A stretch of DNA of 64,000 nucleotides, taken from assembly GCA_963921795.1 (NCBI GenBank), contig OY997649.1, forward strand, positions 58,219,778-58,283,777, in the 5' to 3' direction. The first letter of the stretch is position 1, and the number at the start of each line of letters is the position of its first letter. Positions 36,429 to 46,787 of the stretch are shown here, in pieces. The position numbers and the translations under genes are program-made. Source of the stretch: Nannobrachium achirus (lineage: Eukaryota > Chordata > Actinopteri > Myctophiformes > Myctophidae). Below the pieces are notes generated by a model. That model saw only the letters and a program-made list of their open reading frames with translations, ran no database searches and was not told where the DNA came from.

Positions 36429-37394
36429 TTGTTTGATTGATTGATTGATTGAAGAATTTATTAGAAGTTTGCAATAGAAAAAAGTACAGTTTCATGACAG
36501 TACAAATCACTGGTACAAGGTCAACTAAAAGGAGATCCTAGAAAGCCGAGGCTTATTTCCACAGGAACCACACTTTAAGTATCTCATATAACATTGAAAG
36601 ACAGACGGATAGAACATAGTACTTTATCTAGGATAATATCAGTTTCAAAAGCATAACATCAAATACAAAGGCAGAAAAAATAAAAATAAAAAGGGGGGGG
36701 GGGGCATGGGGGCTTAGTCTATTTACAAGTCACGGGTAGCAGCTGTCTGAAGGTGACTTTTCATACCAATTTTGAAGGAGGCTAGGGATTTGCTCTCCTT
36801 TAGGGCTTGAGGAAGGGCGTTCCACATGTTGATGGTGTAGCAGGAGAACGAGTTAGAGCCTTGTTTAGTGTTAAATCTACGTTGATGATGATTAGTGGAG
36901 CTGCCTCTGGTGTTGTGGTTGTGAACATCCTTGACCTTTAAGAAGTAGTTTGTCAGGTACATGGGAATCTTGGAGGTGTAGTGTATCTTGTACACCAGGC
37001 CCATTGCAAGATGCTGTACTCTGTCAGCTACTTTGAGCCATCCCACGCTTTCGTGGTGATGATCGGTAAGGTGGGTCAGAGGAGGGAGACCAAGCACAAC
37101 CCTAATTAGTTTGTTTTGGGCTGTTTGGAGCTTTAACTTTAAGGCGGCTGGGGCGTCGCGATACCAGACAAGGACTCCGTAATCAATGAGAGGCCCGATA
37201 AGAGCACCTCCTAGTGTCTTTCGGGATTTAATATTGATCAGCAGGGCAACCCTTTGCAAAAAGCGAATTCGTTGGTTGACTTGTAACCCATTTTTCACCC
37301 AGTGCCAATTGCCTAATTTGTAATTTTGTCCGGTTGGACGTACAGTAGCGCGTGGAAGCAACACATTATTCCAACCAGTTCCTTTTCCCTCCAT
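36429..37394 (-). pseudogene. Non-LTR retrotransposon 3' fragment (L2/CR1/Jockey-like RT C-terminus)
   Basis: The minus-strand frame of 223 aa (37394-36723) begins after a 5' truncation. It contains KTLGGALIGPLIDYGVLVWY, QTAQNKLIRVVLGLPPLTHL, HNHNTRGSS, MWNALPQALKESKSLASFK and a terminal HLQTAAT. This pattern (QNK.IR, HN.NTR, WN.LP) is the region downstream of the reverse-transcriptase catalytic core. The catalytic FADD box itself is not included. A 3' UTR follows to a (GATT)n tail at about 36431-36452, the usual microsatellite end of such LINEs. It is not full length, so probably dead, although the frame is open. A decayed relative lies at 7010-7316. Confidence 0.8.
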
Positions 37395-37560
37395 CAGGCG
37401 CCCCAGCTGGCCAGGGGGAGGCAGTATAGAGACCAGGATTACTGCATGTTTTTGTGAAGGTATCTACCCCAGGAGACACAGGGAGAACATGCAAACTCCA
37501 CACAGAAAGGTCCTTTCGCCAACCTCACCTATGGTATGGGCGCTGCTGACGCGGAGGAGA
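37395..37560 (-). repeat. Dispersed repeat C (SINE-derived) fragment
   Basis: 'ggagacacagggagaacatgcaaactccacacagaaagg' and 'cgccaacctcacct' are the same module as at 51730-51800 and 52165-52230, and the inverse of the 46528 SINE body. Confidence 0.6.
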
Positions 37561-37646
37561 GAACACGCCCCCAGCGTAACATTACTGTATGTTGCATTCT
37601 GCAGATTAAACCTTTGTCATACAATAGATGTCATAGATGGCTTCAT

Positions 37647-37678
37647 AGACTTGTACAAGCTTGTATATCTGCTGTTTG
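37647..37678. repeat. HP remnant
   Basis: TTGTACAAGCTTGTATATCT then GCTGTTTG. The centre and left arm are lost. Confidence 0.5.
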
Positions 37679-38161
37679 TTTTTTTAAGAATTGAAAAATC
37701 TCTCCTTTTTAAATATGTTGAATAACTTTGTCTTCTCCTCCTGGGGTCCGTGGTGGTACACAATATTTTCAGATCGGGGTCCGTGGGTCAAATAATGTGT
37801 TCCTTGACACAGGAAAAAGTTGGGTCCATTTGGTTCCGTTGGTACACTCTCAAAGTGATGGGGGGGGGGGCTGTGTAGTTTGAGAAGCAGTGGTAGCTGA
37901 TGTCATGTGTAGTTATGCGGGTGGGAAGCCGTGGTGTGTTGCTCCATGGCGGTTCTACGGGACATTTATGGGGGGCAGGGAGTAATTAATGCTTTAATTG
38001 ATTCTCTCAGTGCTACGCAACGCATCCTGTCCAACTCAATGACATCAGCACCTCGTCCTTCACACAGCCACTGCCAGCGCTAGAAAGTTATACTGAGTAC
38101 ATTCCGTTTAGGAAGAGGTATTGGCAAAGTTGTACTGACTCTGACCTCTAACATACTTTTC

Positions 38162-38671
38162 CCTGAGAGGGTTGCTGTGGCGTCTTGCTGTGGCTCCCTT
38201 TATTGCTTAAAAAGGAAAAATATATATATTGTTGACTTATTTGCACTGACTTTGGTCACTTATTTTCTGGCCCTGCACCATTGGGTTGTGTTGGTTGTAC
38301 TGTGTACTATTGCTGTGTTGATATGGTGGTGTGAGACTTGTGTTGCATTGAGCATTGACTGTTATGGGCACTTTTTTTGGTTGGCACTGTTTGTTAAATT
38401 ATGCTTTGAGTATAGCTTTTTTTGTGTGTGTGACGTGTCAATTATGAGCGTTGAATGTTTCTTGGTCACTTTATGTATATATTCTTCTTTTTTTGCAATA
38501 GCTTTTCGACACTTTGTTTATATTTTTCTTTTTTTGTGCTTGCTCTTTGGACTGTACACTACAGTACTCTTTTTCTTTTTCTTACTTCTTTGTAACTTGT
38601 AACCTTAAACTGCTGTGCTGCCTCTGGGCAACTGAATTTCCCCAGTGGGATAATAAAGGTATCTATCTATG
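38162..38671 (+). mobile_element. LINE-like 3' UTR with AATAAAGG and (TATC)n tail
   Basis: A long T-rich region ends in CTCTGGGCAACTGAATTTCC, CCAGTGGGATAATAAAGG and TATCTATCTATG. This is the usual 3' end of a fish LINE. The 141-aa frame (38177-38602) is hydrophobic only because of T-richness; I see no domain. Confidence 0.55.
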
Positions 38672-38765
38672 TTTGAGTAAAGGCAGGCCGCAGCAATGCA
38701 ACTAGATCTGTTTTGTTGCAAGGAGTTGCGACTATTGTTGCATTGGTGTGTTCTGGCCTTTAAAG

Positions 38766-38950
38766 CAGGGATCTTCAACTTTATCAGGCCAAGGACCCCT
38801 TAGTTGAGAGAGATGAAGCAGGGACCCCCACAACCTTTTCATAGATTCCAGCACAATCGTCAATGTTGGATTCATGTCAATTTGTGTTTTCAGATATTTA
38901 TCCACGTGAACCATCAATACTTAATAAACATGACCTTTCAGATGATTAGC
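38766..38950 (+). mobile_element. hAT-d fragment
   Basis: CAGGGATCTTCAACTTTATC, GGCCAAGGACCCCTTAGTTG, ACAACCTTTTCATAGATTCC and the 'ttcatgtcaatttgtgttttcagatattt' marker. It is truncated before the palindrome region. Confidence 0.75.
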
Positions 38951-38999
38951 TTAATGTCCATTTTTTTCTCACTCAATGGTAAATAATCTAACGTTATAA

Positions 39000-39289
39000 G
39001 TGTTTACAGGGTATCTGCACATTTATAACGGGACAATCTAAGGACTTTCAAGACATTTTTAATACCAAACTGGCAAATGTAAAGTAAGAAAGAGGCGAAC
39101 ATTGTGAAAATAGCCGATCTACAAGCTCACAGCTTGAGCTTGAAGTTCGGCTATTTTCACAATATCTATCTATGGAACCGAGTAACGCTAAATGTAATGC
39201 CTACAATTCCAAGTGCTTGTCAGGGTGGGGGACCTCAGTTCAAATATGTTTATTTTGGGGGTCACGTCCTAAAAGTTTGAGAACCACTG
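39000..39289 (+). mobile_element. hAT-c copy, right end
   Basis: The body holds an HP palindrome, 'cctacaattccaagtgcttg', CTCAGTTCAAATATG and the end AAGTTTGAGAACCACTG. Confidence 0.75.
39101..39163. repeat. HP palindrome with ATTGTGAAAATAG outer arms
   Basis: ATTGTGAAAATAGCCGATCT left; CGGCTATTTTCACAAT right. The outer 8 nt are specific to hAT-c. Confidence 0.95.
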
Positions 39290-39313
39290 CTCTACATCAC
39301 AGAGGCAAATAAT

Positions 39314-39626
39314 ACCGTATTTTTCGGACTATAAGGCGCACCGGACTATAAGGCGCACTGTCAATGAATGGCCTATTTTCGAACTGTTTTCATATATAAG
39401 GCGCACCGGACTATAAGGCGCACATAATAGACGCTACCGTTGCGTTATGCATCCAACAGATAGAGCTGTGCTAAAGGGAATGTCAATGTCAATGAATGAT
39501 CCATATATAAGGCGCACTGGACTATAAGGCGCACTGTAGTTTTTTGAGAAAATACCGTAGAGTACGAAGGTATGTTAAAATGGCGGGGAATGTGTTAAGT
39601 GCGCCTTATAGCCCGGAAATACGGTA
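39314..39626. mobile_element. MITE with CCGTATTTTTCGG ends and ACTATAAGGCGCAC repeats
   Basis: CCGTATTTTTCGGACTATAA and TTATAGCCCGGAAATACGG are inverse ends, flanked by TA on each side. Five GGCGCAC repeats preceded by ACTATAA or TATATAA are internal. The superfamily is uncertain; the TA flanks would suit Tc1/mariner or another TA-targeting group. Confidence 0.75.
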
Positions 39627-39775
39627 GTCATTTTACTCAAGCTTGAGTTATTACTCAAGCTTTATTGTTGAGTTATTTATTTGACACCTTTAGCCAGAAG
39701 TTACGTTGCATATTGATGATTAACTACACATTAACCCCTTGAACCCCAACATCCATATTCAGGGGGTAACTTTGA

Positions 39776-39960
39776 ATGAACGAATACAACAACTCTGCCA
39801 ATCGGGCTCAGCTTTGGCATCGTAGGTTGTTGTGTGTCGGTTTGAGGAGTGCGAGACTGGGGTTTGATCCCAGCTCGGTGCAAAACACTACATCTGCCGT
39901 AGTCGGCAGGACATGGAGGAGGTTCTCACGCGAGGGCAGGGCCGGACTTAGACATGAATT
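39776..39960 (+). repeat. Possible tRNA-derived SINE fragment
   Basis: GGGGTTTGATCCCAGCTCGG resembles a Pol III B box. An A-box-like TAGGTTGTTGTGTGTCGG precedes it. Weakly supported. Confidence 0.3.
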
Positions 39961-40014
39961 CAGCCCGGGCATCCTGGCCCAGACCAGCCCACCACAAACG
40001 GCGCAAACCGAACA

Positions 40015-40232
40015 GAGCTTGTAGATCTACTATTTTCAAAAGATTTTTTGTATACATACGAAAGGGGACATTCTGCACAACAAGTACTTTCTATACTTTT
40101 GGTACTTTAAGTACATTTTGATGCCAATACCTTTGTACTTTTACTCATGTACATTTTGAATTACGGACTTCTACATTGCAGTGTTGATACTTTTACTTCA
40201 AGTAAAACGTGTGAGTACTTTTTCCATCATTG
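40015..40232 (+). mobile_element. hAT-b 3' part with HP right arm
   Basis: GAGCTTGTAGATCTACTATT at 40015 leads into 'tactttctatacttttggtac..' and 'gtgagtactttttcc' (40212-40226). Confidence 0.65.
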
Positions 40233-40460
40233 CTACTGCTGCTGCTGCTGCTACTACTACAACCTGAACCTCTCTCTCTCTCTGGCACAGTGAAATGCTT
40301 GTGCAGTGATTGCGAAGCGTGAGCGCTTTAATTGTGACCCAGGGCAGAGGATGTGATGACGCTGCCGTTACAGCACCTCTGTTTAGCACTGTTTGGAAGC
40401 AAAAGCATAGAATGTGAAGAGCTTAAAACCAGCACTCACTGGATGACGTAACCCCACCCC

Positions 40461-40634
<174 letters not shown>

Positions 40635-40906
40635 CAGAGAGAGAGAGAGACCTCACTATCTTCACTGTCAGGTGAAAACCCTGTATGTCCATAGCTTTTC
40701 AGGAAATGGAAAATAGAACATGTGTTCCAATGGTTTCAATGTACGGTAGTTATTATTAGATAATAAGTACATGACTTGTTAATACTTTGGTTGATATACT
40801 TAGTTAATACTTTGTTTGGTTTGGTGCAATATGGTTCAATATTGATAAGACAGACACAGACACAGACACACACTTGGCCACTTTCACATGACTTAGAAAT
40901 ATGTTC

Positions 40907-40975
40907 CAAAAATAGCATCTTACAAGCTCATGCACAATGTGTCGCAGTGCATTGTGAGCTTGTGTACGCCTGATA
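40907..40975. repeat. HP palindrome, CAATG core
   Basis: AAAATAGCATCTTACAAGCT / TTGTGAGCTTGTGTACGCCT. The centre is ACAATGTGTCGCAGTGCATTG. Confidence 0.8.
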
Positions 40976-41100
40976 ATTTGCGTAACACTCTCGTACAACG
41001 AGGTAGGGCTATTCATTAATTTAAAAAAGAAAGATAAAAAAAACTTTAAAGACATTGTGCCGTGACTTTTTTCCCCCCTGCAACATAATCATCAGGTATT

Positions 41101-41718
41101 AATGAAAAAAACATCACAAGGATGCAACTGGGACGTATCATCAGTGATGTAGCCTGGGGTCGACGGGTGTTTCGGGTCTCGCAACATCATACACCCTCGC
41201 CCAGGTGACCCAGCCGGGGTTGATCAAGTCCCGACTTACGTCCCAGTAGCTATCCACGATCAGTCCTATTAGGGAAAGACAGGGTCACTCAATGTGCTGC
41301 ACCGGAACTACTCTGCCGGGATTGGGGGTACTATTCTGGCGCGTGGAAGAACTAGGCTCTATGGGTTGACTCCTGGCCGGGCTCCTCCTACGTCTCACCA
41401 GGTCCTCTCCTGCTCTCACCAGGTTCAGAACCTGTGCGTTGCACCAGACCCCAATCCAAACATTCCATTCAGCTGCTGCAGTTGAATGGCCCTCCTAAAG
41501 GCCTCACCGTGGATTTGTTGGGCTTCTTCCTCACGGAAGACACAGCCTGGGGCGCTAACCCAACCTGCTCCCGAGTGCCGTCTAAATTCCGGCCGTCAAC
41601 CGAGTCTCCGGTGGTCACCAAACTATTCCTGGTTGTCACATAGTCTATTCCTATGAGCCACTATAAATAGAACTAATAATGAAAAAAACATCACAAGGAT
41701 GCAACTGGGACGTATCAT
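41101..41718. mobile_element. 536-bp segment between exact 41-bp direct repeats
   Basis: AATGAAAAAAACATCACAAG to GGGACGTATCAT at 41101-41141 is repeated exactly at 41678-41718. The segment between (41142-41677) has different base composition (GC-richer) and a 'tgtagcctggggtcgacgggtg' start. It could be an insertion with an unusually long duplication, or a tandem duplication with a lost interior. No gene was recognised. Confidence 0.6.
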
Positions 41719-42004
41719 GATTATACTTGGGAGAAGATTATTTTTTTCTCCAAAAAGTGTACAGAAAGTGTTAAAATTATGTTTTTATGTGGCCACACCG
41801 CCCACCAGTTCATTAAGTATGCCTGGTTGCCAAAAATGCACAGGGAAGACATATTTGCATATTATAACCACACCTGCGAGGTCTATTAGAGTAATGTTAA
41901 CTCCATAGACACGTACAAATCAGAAAAAAGCAAAACAAAACTATGGCACGACCTCTCTAGCCCATTTAGGCCTGAACGCAAATCTGATGCTTTAACTATC
42001 TGCT

Positions 42005-42080
42005 ATTAAAAAATAGCAGATATACAAGCTCACAGCGCGGCACTCGGTGTCGCACGGTTGTATATCTGCTATTTTTTAAT
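42005..42080. repeat. HP palindrome with ATTAAAAAATAG outer arms
   Basis: ATTAAAAAATAGCAGATATA left; TATATCTGCTATTTTTTAAT right. Further out, GCTTTAACTAT/ATAGCTAAAGC also pairs, making a total span near 100 nt. Confidence 0.9.
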
Positions 42081-42204
42081 AGCTAAAGCATCAAATAATG
42101 GTTATATTGGTTCTGAATATTTTTGACCCGATTCTATCCACAACTTTCCAACATCCCATCGTGCATTGCGCAGAATGTGCAGGTAGCTTCCGGCGCCACG
42201 GCCG

Positions 42205-42266
42205 AGAGTGATCTACAAGCTCACAACGGTTGCTTCTGCGACGCAACGTGAGCTTGTATGTCTGCT
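42205..42266. repeat. HP palindrome flanked by CTTCCGG/CCGGAAG
   Basis: GATCTACAAGCTCACAACG / ACGTGAGCTTGTATGTCTGC. GCTTCCGG at 42187 and CCGGAAGTG at about 42272 are an additional outer inverted pair. Confidence 0.8.
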
Positions 42267-42525
42267 GTTAACCGGAAGTGTCCCGCAAATAATGCTACAG
42301 TAAATTCTCGCGGATACAGGTGGATAAATGTCTTCTAAATCCTTCTTCTAAATCAGTGGTTTCAAACTTTTTCATGTCAAGGTCCCCCAAAATTACATGT
42401 ATTTGTGCCGCGGACCGACCACCATCTCAAAAATATGTTGTTCCAGGGACCACCCAGAAGCAAATATTGGAGTTATAAATGTATATGTATGTGTGTATAT
42501 TCAAAGACTTGCAAAAAAAAGAAAA

Positions 42526-42582
42526 AGGAGATCTACAAGGTTGCAGCGTGGCACTCGGCGAGCTTATATATCTGCTATTATT
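42526..42582. repeat. HP palindrome, degenerate
   Basis: GGAGATCTACAAGGTTGCAG, GGCACTCGGCGAGC, then TTATATATCTGCTATTATT. Confidence 0.65.
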
Positions 42583-42677
42583 CAATAGATAAAGCATTAA
42601 CTCTCAAATACCTGGAACGCGCCCGAGTCGCGTTAGATTTGAACCACTTTAACCATTATTTTATGCTTTAACCTTAG

Positions 42678-42750
42678 AAAAATAGCAGATATACAAGCTC
42701 ACAGCGCGGCACCGAGTGCCGCGCTGTGAGCTTGTAGATCTGCTATTTTT
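42678..42750. repeat. HP palindrome, best GCGCGGCAC copy
   Basis: 35-nt arms with one mismatch around a 3-nt CGA loop (73 nt in total). Confidence 0.97.
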
Positions 42751-43008
42751 GAAAAATCGTGAAAACGTGTGCAAGTCTTTCAATATCTTTGACCCGATCT
42801 TTGACCCGACTTCTAAATCCTTCTTCTAAATCAGTGGTTCTCAAATGTTTTCATGTCATGGACCCCCAAAATTACATTTATTCGGCCACGGACCCCCATC
42901 TCAAAATATGTTGTTCCAGGGACCCCCCAGAGGCAGAGATTTGAGTTACAAAAGTCTGCTTTGAAAAATATATATTGAAAGATTTGCACACATTTTCACG
43001 ATTTTTTC

Positions 43009-43081
43009 AAAAATAGCAGATCTACAAGCTTGCAGCGCGGCACTCGGTGCCGCGCTGTGAGCTTGTATATCTGCTGTTTTT
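43009..43081. repeat. HP palindrome, GCGCGGCAC core
   Basis: 35-nt arms around TCG with only a few mismatches. Confidence 0.95.
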
Positions 43082-43429
43082 CAATAGTTAAAGCAGTCAA
43101 TAATCCTAGGCCTAAATGGGTTAAATAATTCTAGGCCTAAATGGAGATAGAAGGTTTCTGGCCGACGGCAGCGCTATACGTCCTACTGTGTGGAGGAAGC
43201 GGAGCCAAAAGCTAAGCGGGGGAAACGTTGGGCTGGTGAGTGATAAAGAACCTGGAGACACTGTTCTGTTCCTGGATGCATAAACACTACGCTGGGGGAT
43301 GAAATACTCCACTTCTCCCGTCATGGGAAAACAGGGCATGACACCACACATTACAATGGAGAACATTGGATGGGGAGGGGGGTTAGAAGAGCTTCTCAAA
43401 TAAATGGTGCATGGTGCATTTGTATAGCG

Positions 43430-43835
43430 CAGGGGTCTTCAACGTTTTCAGGCCAAGGACCCCTAGCTGAGAGAGAGATGAAGCAGGGACCCCCCACAAC
43501 CTGTTCATAGATTATAGTTTCATTGTTTGACAGCTCGATCGTCAGTGTTTTTTGGATTCATGTCAATTTGTGTTTTCAGATATTTAACCACTTGAACTGA
43601 CTTAATAAACTTGACCTTTCACTCTGTACTTAGTCTGCTTTTTTCCCCTCTACACCAAAGCTCTTTGCCAAAAATAGCCAAACTACAAGCACACACTGAG
43701 GTGTTGTGAGCTTGTAGATCTGCTATTTTTGGCTAAAGCTCTCAGAATCTGGTTAAGACACAAAGATTTGGAGGACCCCCTGTAGTAACTCTGAGGACCC
43801 CCTAGAGGTCCCGGACCCCCTGTTGAAGACCCCTG
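43430..43835 (+). mobile_element. hAT-d MITE, complete
   Basis: CAGGGGTCTTCAACGTTTTC to CCCTGTTGAAGACCCCTG. The body includes 'agctgagagagagatgaagcagg', the palindrome at 43667 and GGACCCCCTAGAGGTCCCGG. The right flank is missing most of the expected duplication, suggesting a small later deletion. Confidence 0.85.
43667..43733. repeat. HP palindrome with GCCAAAAATAG outer arms
   Basis: GCCAAAAATAGCCAAACTAC left; GTAGATCTGCTATTTTTGGC right. The core CACACTGAGGTGTTGTG is shortened. Confidence 0.9.
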
Positions 43836-44394
43836 GTCTTTATCCAAGGCACTTTACATAGATTGTGCATTACATTCACCCATTCACACACATATTCATA
43901 CACCGATGGCGGAGGAACCAACCTGCTCACCAGGAGCAACTAGGGGTTCAGAGTCTTGCTCAAGGACTCTTCTTTGACACCAACTCTGGGGGAGCCCGGA
44001 TTCGAACTGGGAACCCTCCGTGTTCTAATGGCGGGTTCTCTACCCTTGAGCCAATGCCGCCCAGGGGTATTTCATTTAAAGAACCCCCGTTTTGTGGAGT
44101 TTGCATGTTCTCGTCGTGTCCACTATAGGGTAGGTATACCCTCATAAAAATGGCGCCTGATGGAAGGGAAAAGGGACTGTTTGGAGTAACGTGTTCCTTG
44201 TCAGGAGAAAAGAAGCGGCTTGGACTCCTCATGCATAGAAGGAAGCATGAGGGAGTGTAGAGCCCAGGATTACATTAGACAATTGACACCGGGTAAAAAA
44301 AAAAGAGGTTGCGGCCCGTGGGATAACATTTTTAGAAATAAAGTCAGATATCAGACTTGCTATTCTAAAGCTTTTTCTGATAGATAAAAATGTC

Positions 44395-44620
44395 TTACAT
44401 TAACCAATCTACAAGCTCACAACACCTTGCAGAACGGCAAGAGGGGAGAAAGGTCAAGTTTACTAAGTATTGTTGGGTTAAATGTGTGAAAATACGCATT
44501 AACATGAATCCAACAAATATGAAATCTATAAAAAAGAAGAAGAAAAAAAAAGATACATTTAATGTCCCAAACATTTTTGTACAACATGTCCCATTGAAGA
44601 CCCCCGAGTTAAAGTAAAGG
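44395..44620 (-). mobile_element. hAT-d fragment, reverse
   Basis: CAATCTACAAGCTCACAACA (HP arm), then 'aggtcaagtttactaagtattg' and 'attaacatgaatccaac' are family markers. Confidence 0.6.
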
Positions 44621-45455
44621 TTTTGGACATACAGTGAGGATATTATTGACCAGAATAAGTTCCAAGCAGTGGTAGCCCTGCCCTGCGCGGCCGTGGCTGA
44701 CATGAGCAGTGACAGGGGAGAGGTTGCGTGTAGGGGCTCAACCCCTCCAACACAGGAATGTCACAGCATGCCGTTAGCACACGGAGACAGGCTCTCCCGA
44801 ACACCACGCATTCCCCCCGCCATCCACTGTAAACAGCAGCCAGTGCACCATAGATCTACTGTATAGTTCAACAGGCCAGCCCAACATTACCATCATTGCA
44901 AAGTCTGGTGTATTTACATTATTCATTACATTGTTTACATTAACTGTTATATACGGTGTCTAAATAAACACATACATTCACGATTGCATTTTTATTGCTC
45001 TCTTTCTTTCTTTTTTCTTAATCGTTTCTTTCTTTCTTGCTTTCTCAATTCTTCAAAACTTCAGACATTTTAAATAAATAAATACTCATCAAATGATGTT
45101 CCCGTGAGGCATTAGAAGGACAATATCAGTCACAGAAGCAGAGACGTGTGCTTTCAGTCAGTCTAACTTCTTTTTTTGCTGATCAGACGTGAAGTGAAGC
45201 AGACTTCTAAGACTGATAAGGTAACTTAGACAGCCTTGACAGCCACTCAGTAATGCTGCAACAAAGCCTTTTCATGATGTCTCTTTCTTCTCACTGAAAG
45301 TTCTGGCAGAAAATATATTCAGTCGAACTTGACCTATACTCGTGAACGATGCAGGTTGGGAATGCATGTCCCACCCAGTTATGCAATATCCATGTACCCG
45401 TACATTTTATGCTCATATACGGAGACTTATACCAAAGTGTCCTATTGCTTTAAAG
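44621..45455. other. Unassigned DNA
   Basis: AT-rich in the second half, with a TTTC-rich stretch at 45000-45050. No gene was found. Confidence 0.4.
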
Positions 45456-45790
45456 CAGGGGTCTTCAACGTTTTCAGGCCAAGGACCCCTTAGTTGAGAG
45501 AGAGAGATGAAGCAAACCTGTTCATAGATTCCATATAGTTTCATTGTTTGACAGCACAATCATCAGTGAATTTTGGATTCATGTCAATCTGTGTTTTCAG
45601 ATATTTAACCACTTGAACCGTCAATACTTAATAAACTTGACCTTTCACTCTGTACTTAGTCTGCTCTCTGTACTTAGCAGATCTACAAGCTCACAAGGCC
45701 TCGTGCTGCGAGGCGTTGTGACCTTGTAGATCTGCTATTTTTGGCTAAAGTTCTCAGATTATGGCCGCTAGGGTTCAAGTGGTTAATATA
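45456..45790 (+). mobile_element. hAT-d copy with HP palindrome
   Basis: CAGGGGTCTTCAACGTTTTC opens. The body continues through the palindrome to GGTTCAAGTGGTTAATATAA. The right terminus is lost. Confidence 0.8.
45675..45737. repeat. HP palindrome, GCCTCG core
   Basis: TAGCAGATCTACAAGCTCAC / TGTGACCTTGTAGATCTGCT. The core is AAGGCCTCGTGCTGCGAGGCGT. Confidence 0.9.
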
Positions 45791-45974
45791 AGGGGTCTGA
45801 TTTGGCACGGAGAGAGAGAGAGAACTCATAATGAATGCAGGATACGCAAGTGAGATTGAAAGTGATGGGAAAATAAATGAGCAGATGAAATTGGAACCGG
45901 ATCACTATACAATAAAAGCTGATGAATGGGTTCTCTTTCCTGATTGGATGAAATTGGCAGCCCACCAGAAAGTT

Positions 45975-46052
45975 TATTTTCTGTTTATTAAAGAGCTGGA
46001 GAGACAGGGAGACCCCTGTTACTGAACAAACACTCTACAGTATATAGCAATG
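45975..46052. repeat. Dispersed repeat D, copy 3
   Basis: 'gtttattaaagagctggagagacagggagacccctgttactgaacaaacactc' aligns with 3351 and 32318. The overlapping 64-aa frame is not shared by the other copies, so it is not a conserved protein. Confidence 0.55.
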
Positions 46053-46527
46053 AATACTATCAGAATGTAGGGCTATTTAACCTAACCCTAACCCCTCATG
46101 TAACCAAGAGGGTCCCTGGACCTCACATTGATAACCAGTACAATAATTAAGCAATATTAATATGTAATATTGCGATTATACAACTGTTGCCCTTAAAAAA
46201 AAACACGTCAACTTTATTTCATTGTAATTAAGATATTCGATAGGAATTTGTAATTCTTTAATGCCACATTTAGCTACTATGTCCCTGAACTTCACATGAA
46301 AACCGCTAGCCAGCCGCCTAGCATAGAGGAGCGCTTGCGGGCTTTCGTGACCAACGCAGCTGATTTCTTTACTTGATGAGAGACAGTGCATCTGTGCTCG
46401 TTATATGCACGGTTGGAGAGCCTGTTTTCCATTGAGAGCCCGACTACCTGTTGTATAATATGTATTCAGTAAGTATGATTGAATTTGTGTTAATCAAAAG
46501 TTTAGGCCAAAATTATACAGATTATAT

Positions 46528-46645
46528 ATGGGGGCACGGTGGCACGGTAGTGCTGTCGCCTCACAGCTAGAAGGTCCTGGGTTTGATTCCCCCCTAAGTG
46601 GGGTTGGCAAAAGGGCCTTTCTGTGCAGAGGGAGAGCAGAGGCCA
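46528..46645 (+). mobile_element. tRNA-like SINE fragment
   Basis: GGGGCACGGTGGCACGGTAG (A-box-like TGGCACGGTAG) and GGGTTTGATTCC (B box) are spaced as in a tRNA gene. It continues into GTGGGGTTGGC and GGGCCTTTCTGTG, the inverse of repeat C. Confidence 0.6.
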
Positions 46646-46688
46646 GGATTACAAAATCCTACAGGATCCCAACCCTAGTTGCATGTGG

Positions 46689-46787
46689 GTGTCGCACACA
46701 AAATAGCTAATCTACAAGCCTGCAACGTGACGCGCTGCCTTGCATGCAGAGCGCCCATTTTCCGAGCGCTACACCCCGTGTGCGACG
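46689..46787. repeat. HP left half inside a longer inverted repeat
   Basis: GTGTCGCACACAAAATAGCT AATCTACAAGCC.. is closed at the far end by CCCGTGTGCGAC. The outer GTCGCACAC/GTGTGCGAC is perfect although the inner right arm is not. Confidence 0.6.

Larger units (their letters stand above)
41930..43095 (+). mobile_element. Cluster of hAT-a copies
   Basis: Three or four partial copies in the same orientation are centred on palindromes at 42005, 42205, 42526, 42678 and 43009. Shared body motifs: ATCAGTGGTTCTCAAA, GACCCCCAAAATTACAT, GTTCCAGGGACC. Terminal CAGGGG ends are not seen. Confidence 0.75.
43405..44062 (-). mobile_element. tRNA-derived SINE, split by a hAT-d MITE
   Basis: On the minus strand it starts GGCGGCATTGGCTCAAGGGT (A-box-like). 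The B box AGTTCGAATCC lies at about 44002. The 3' part is 'gtaaagtgccttggataaag', continuing after the MITE as CGCTATACAAATGCACC, a tail common to fish SINEs. The MITE at 43430-43835 separates the tail from the body. Confidence 0.75.

Noticed and set aside
38177..38602. 141-aa open frame as a multi-pass membrane protein
   Set aside because: It lies in a T-rich LINE 3' UTR ending in AATAAAGG and (TATC)n. No family is recognised.
45831..46025. 64-aa open frame, reasonable composition
   Set aside because: Its 3' half is dispersed repeat D, whose other copies do not keep the frame.
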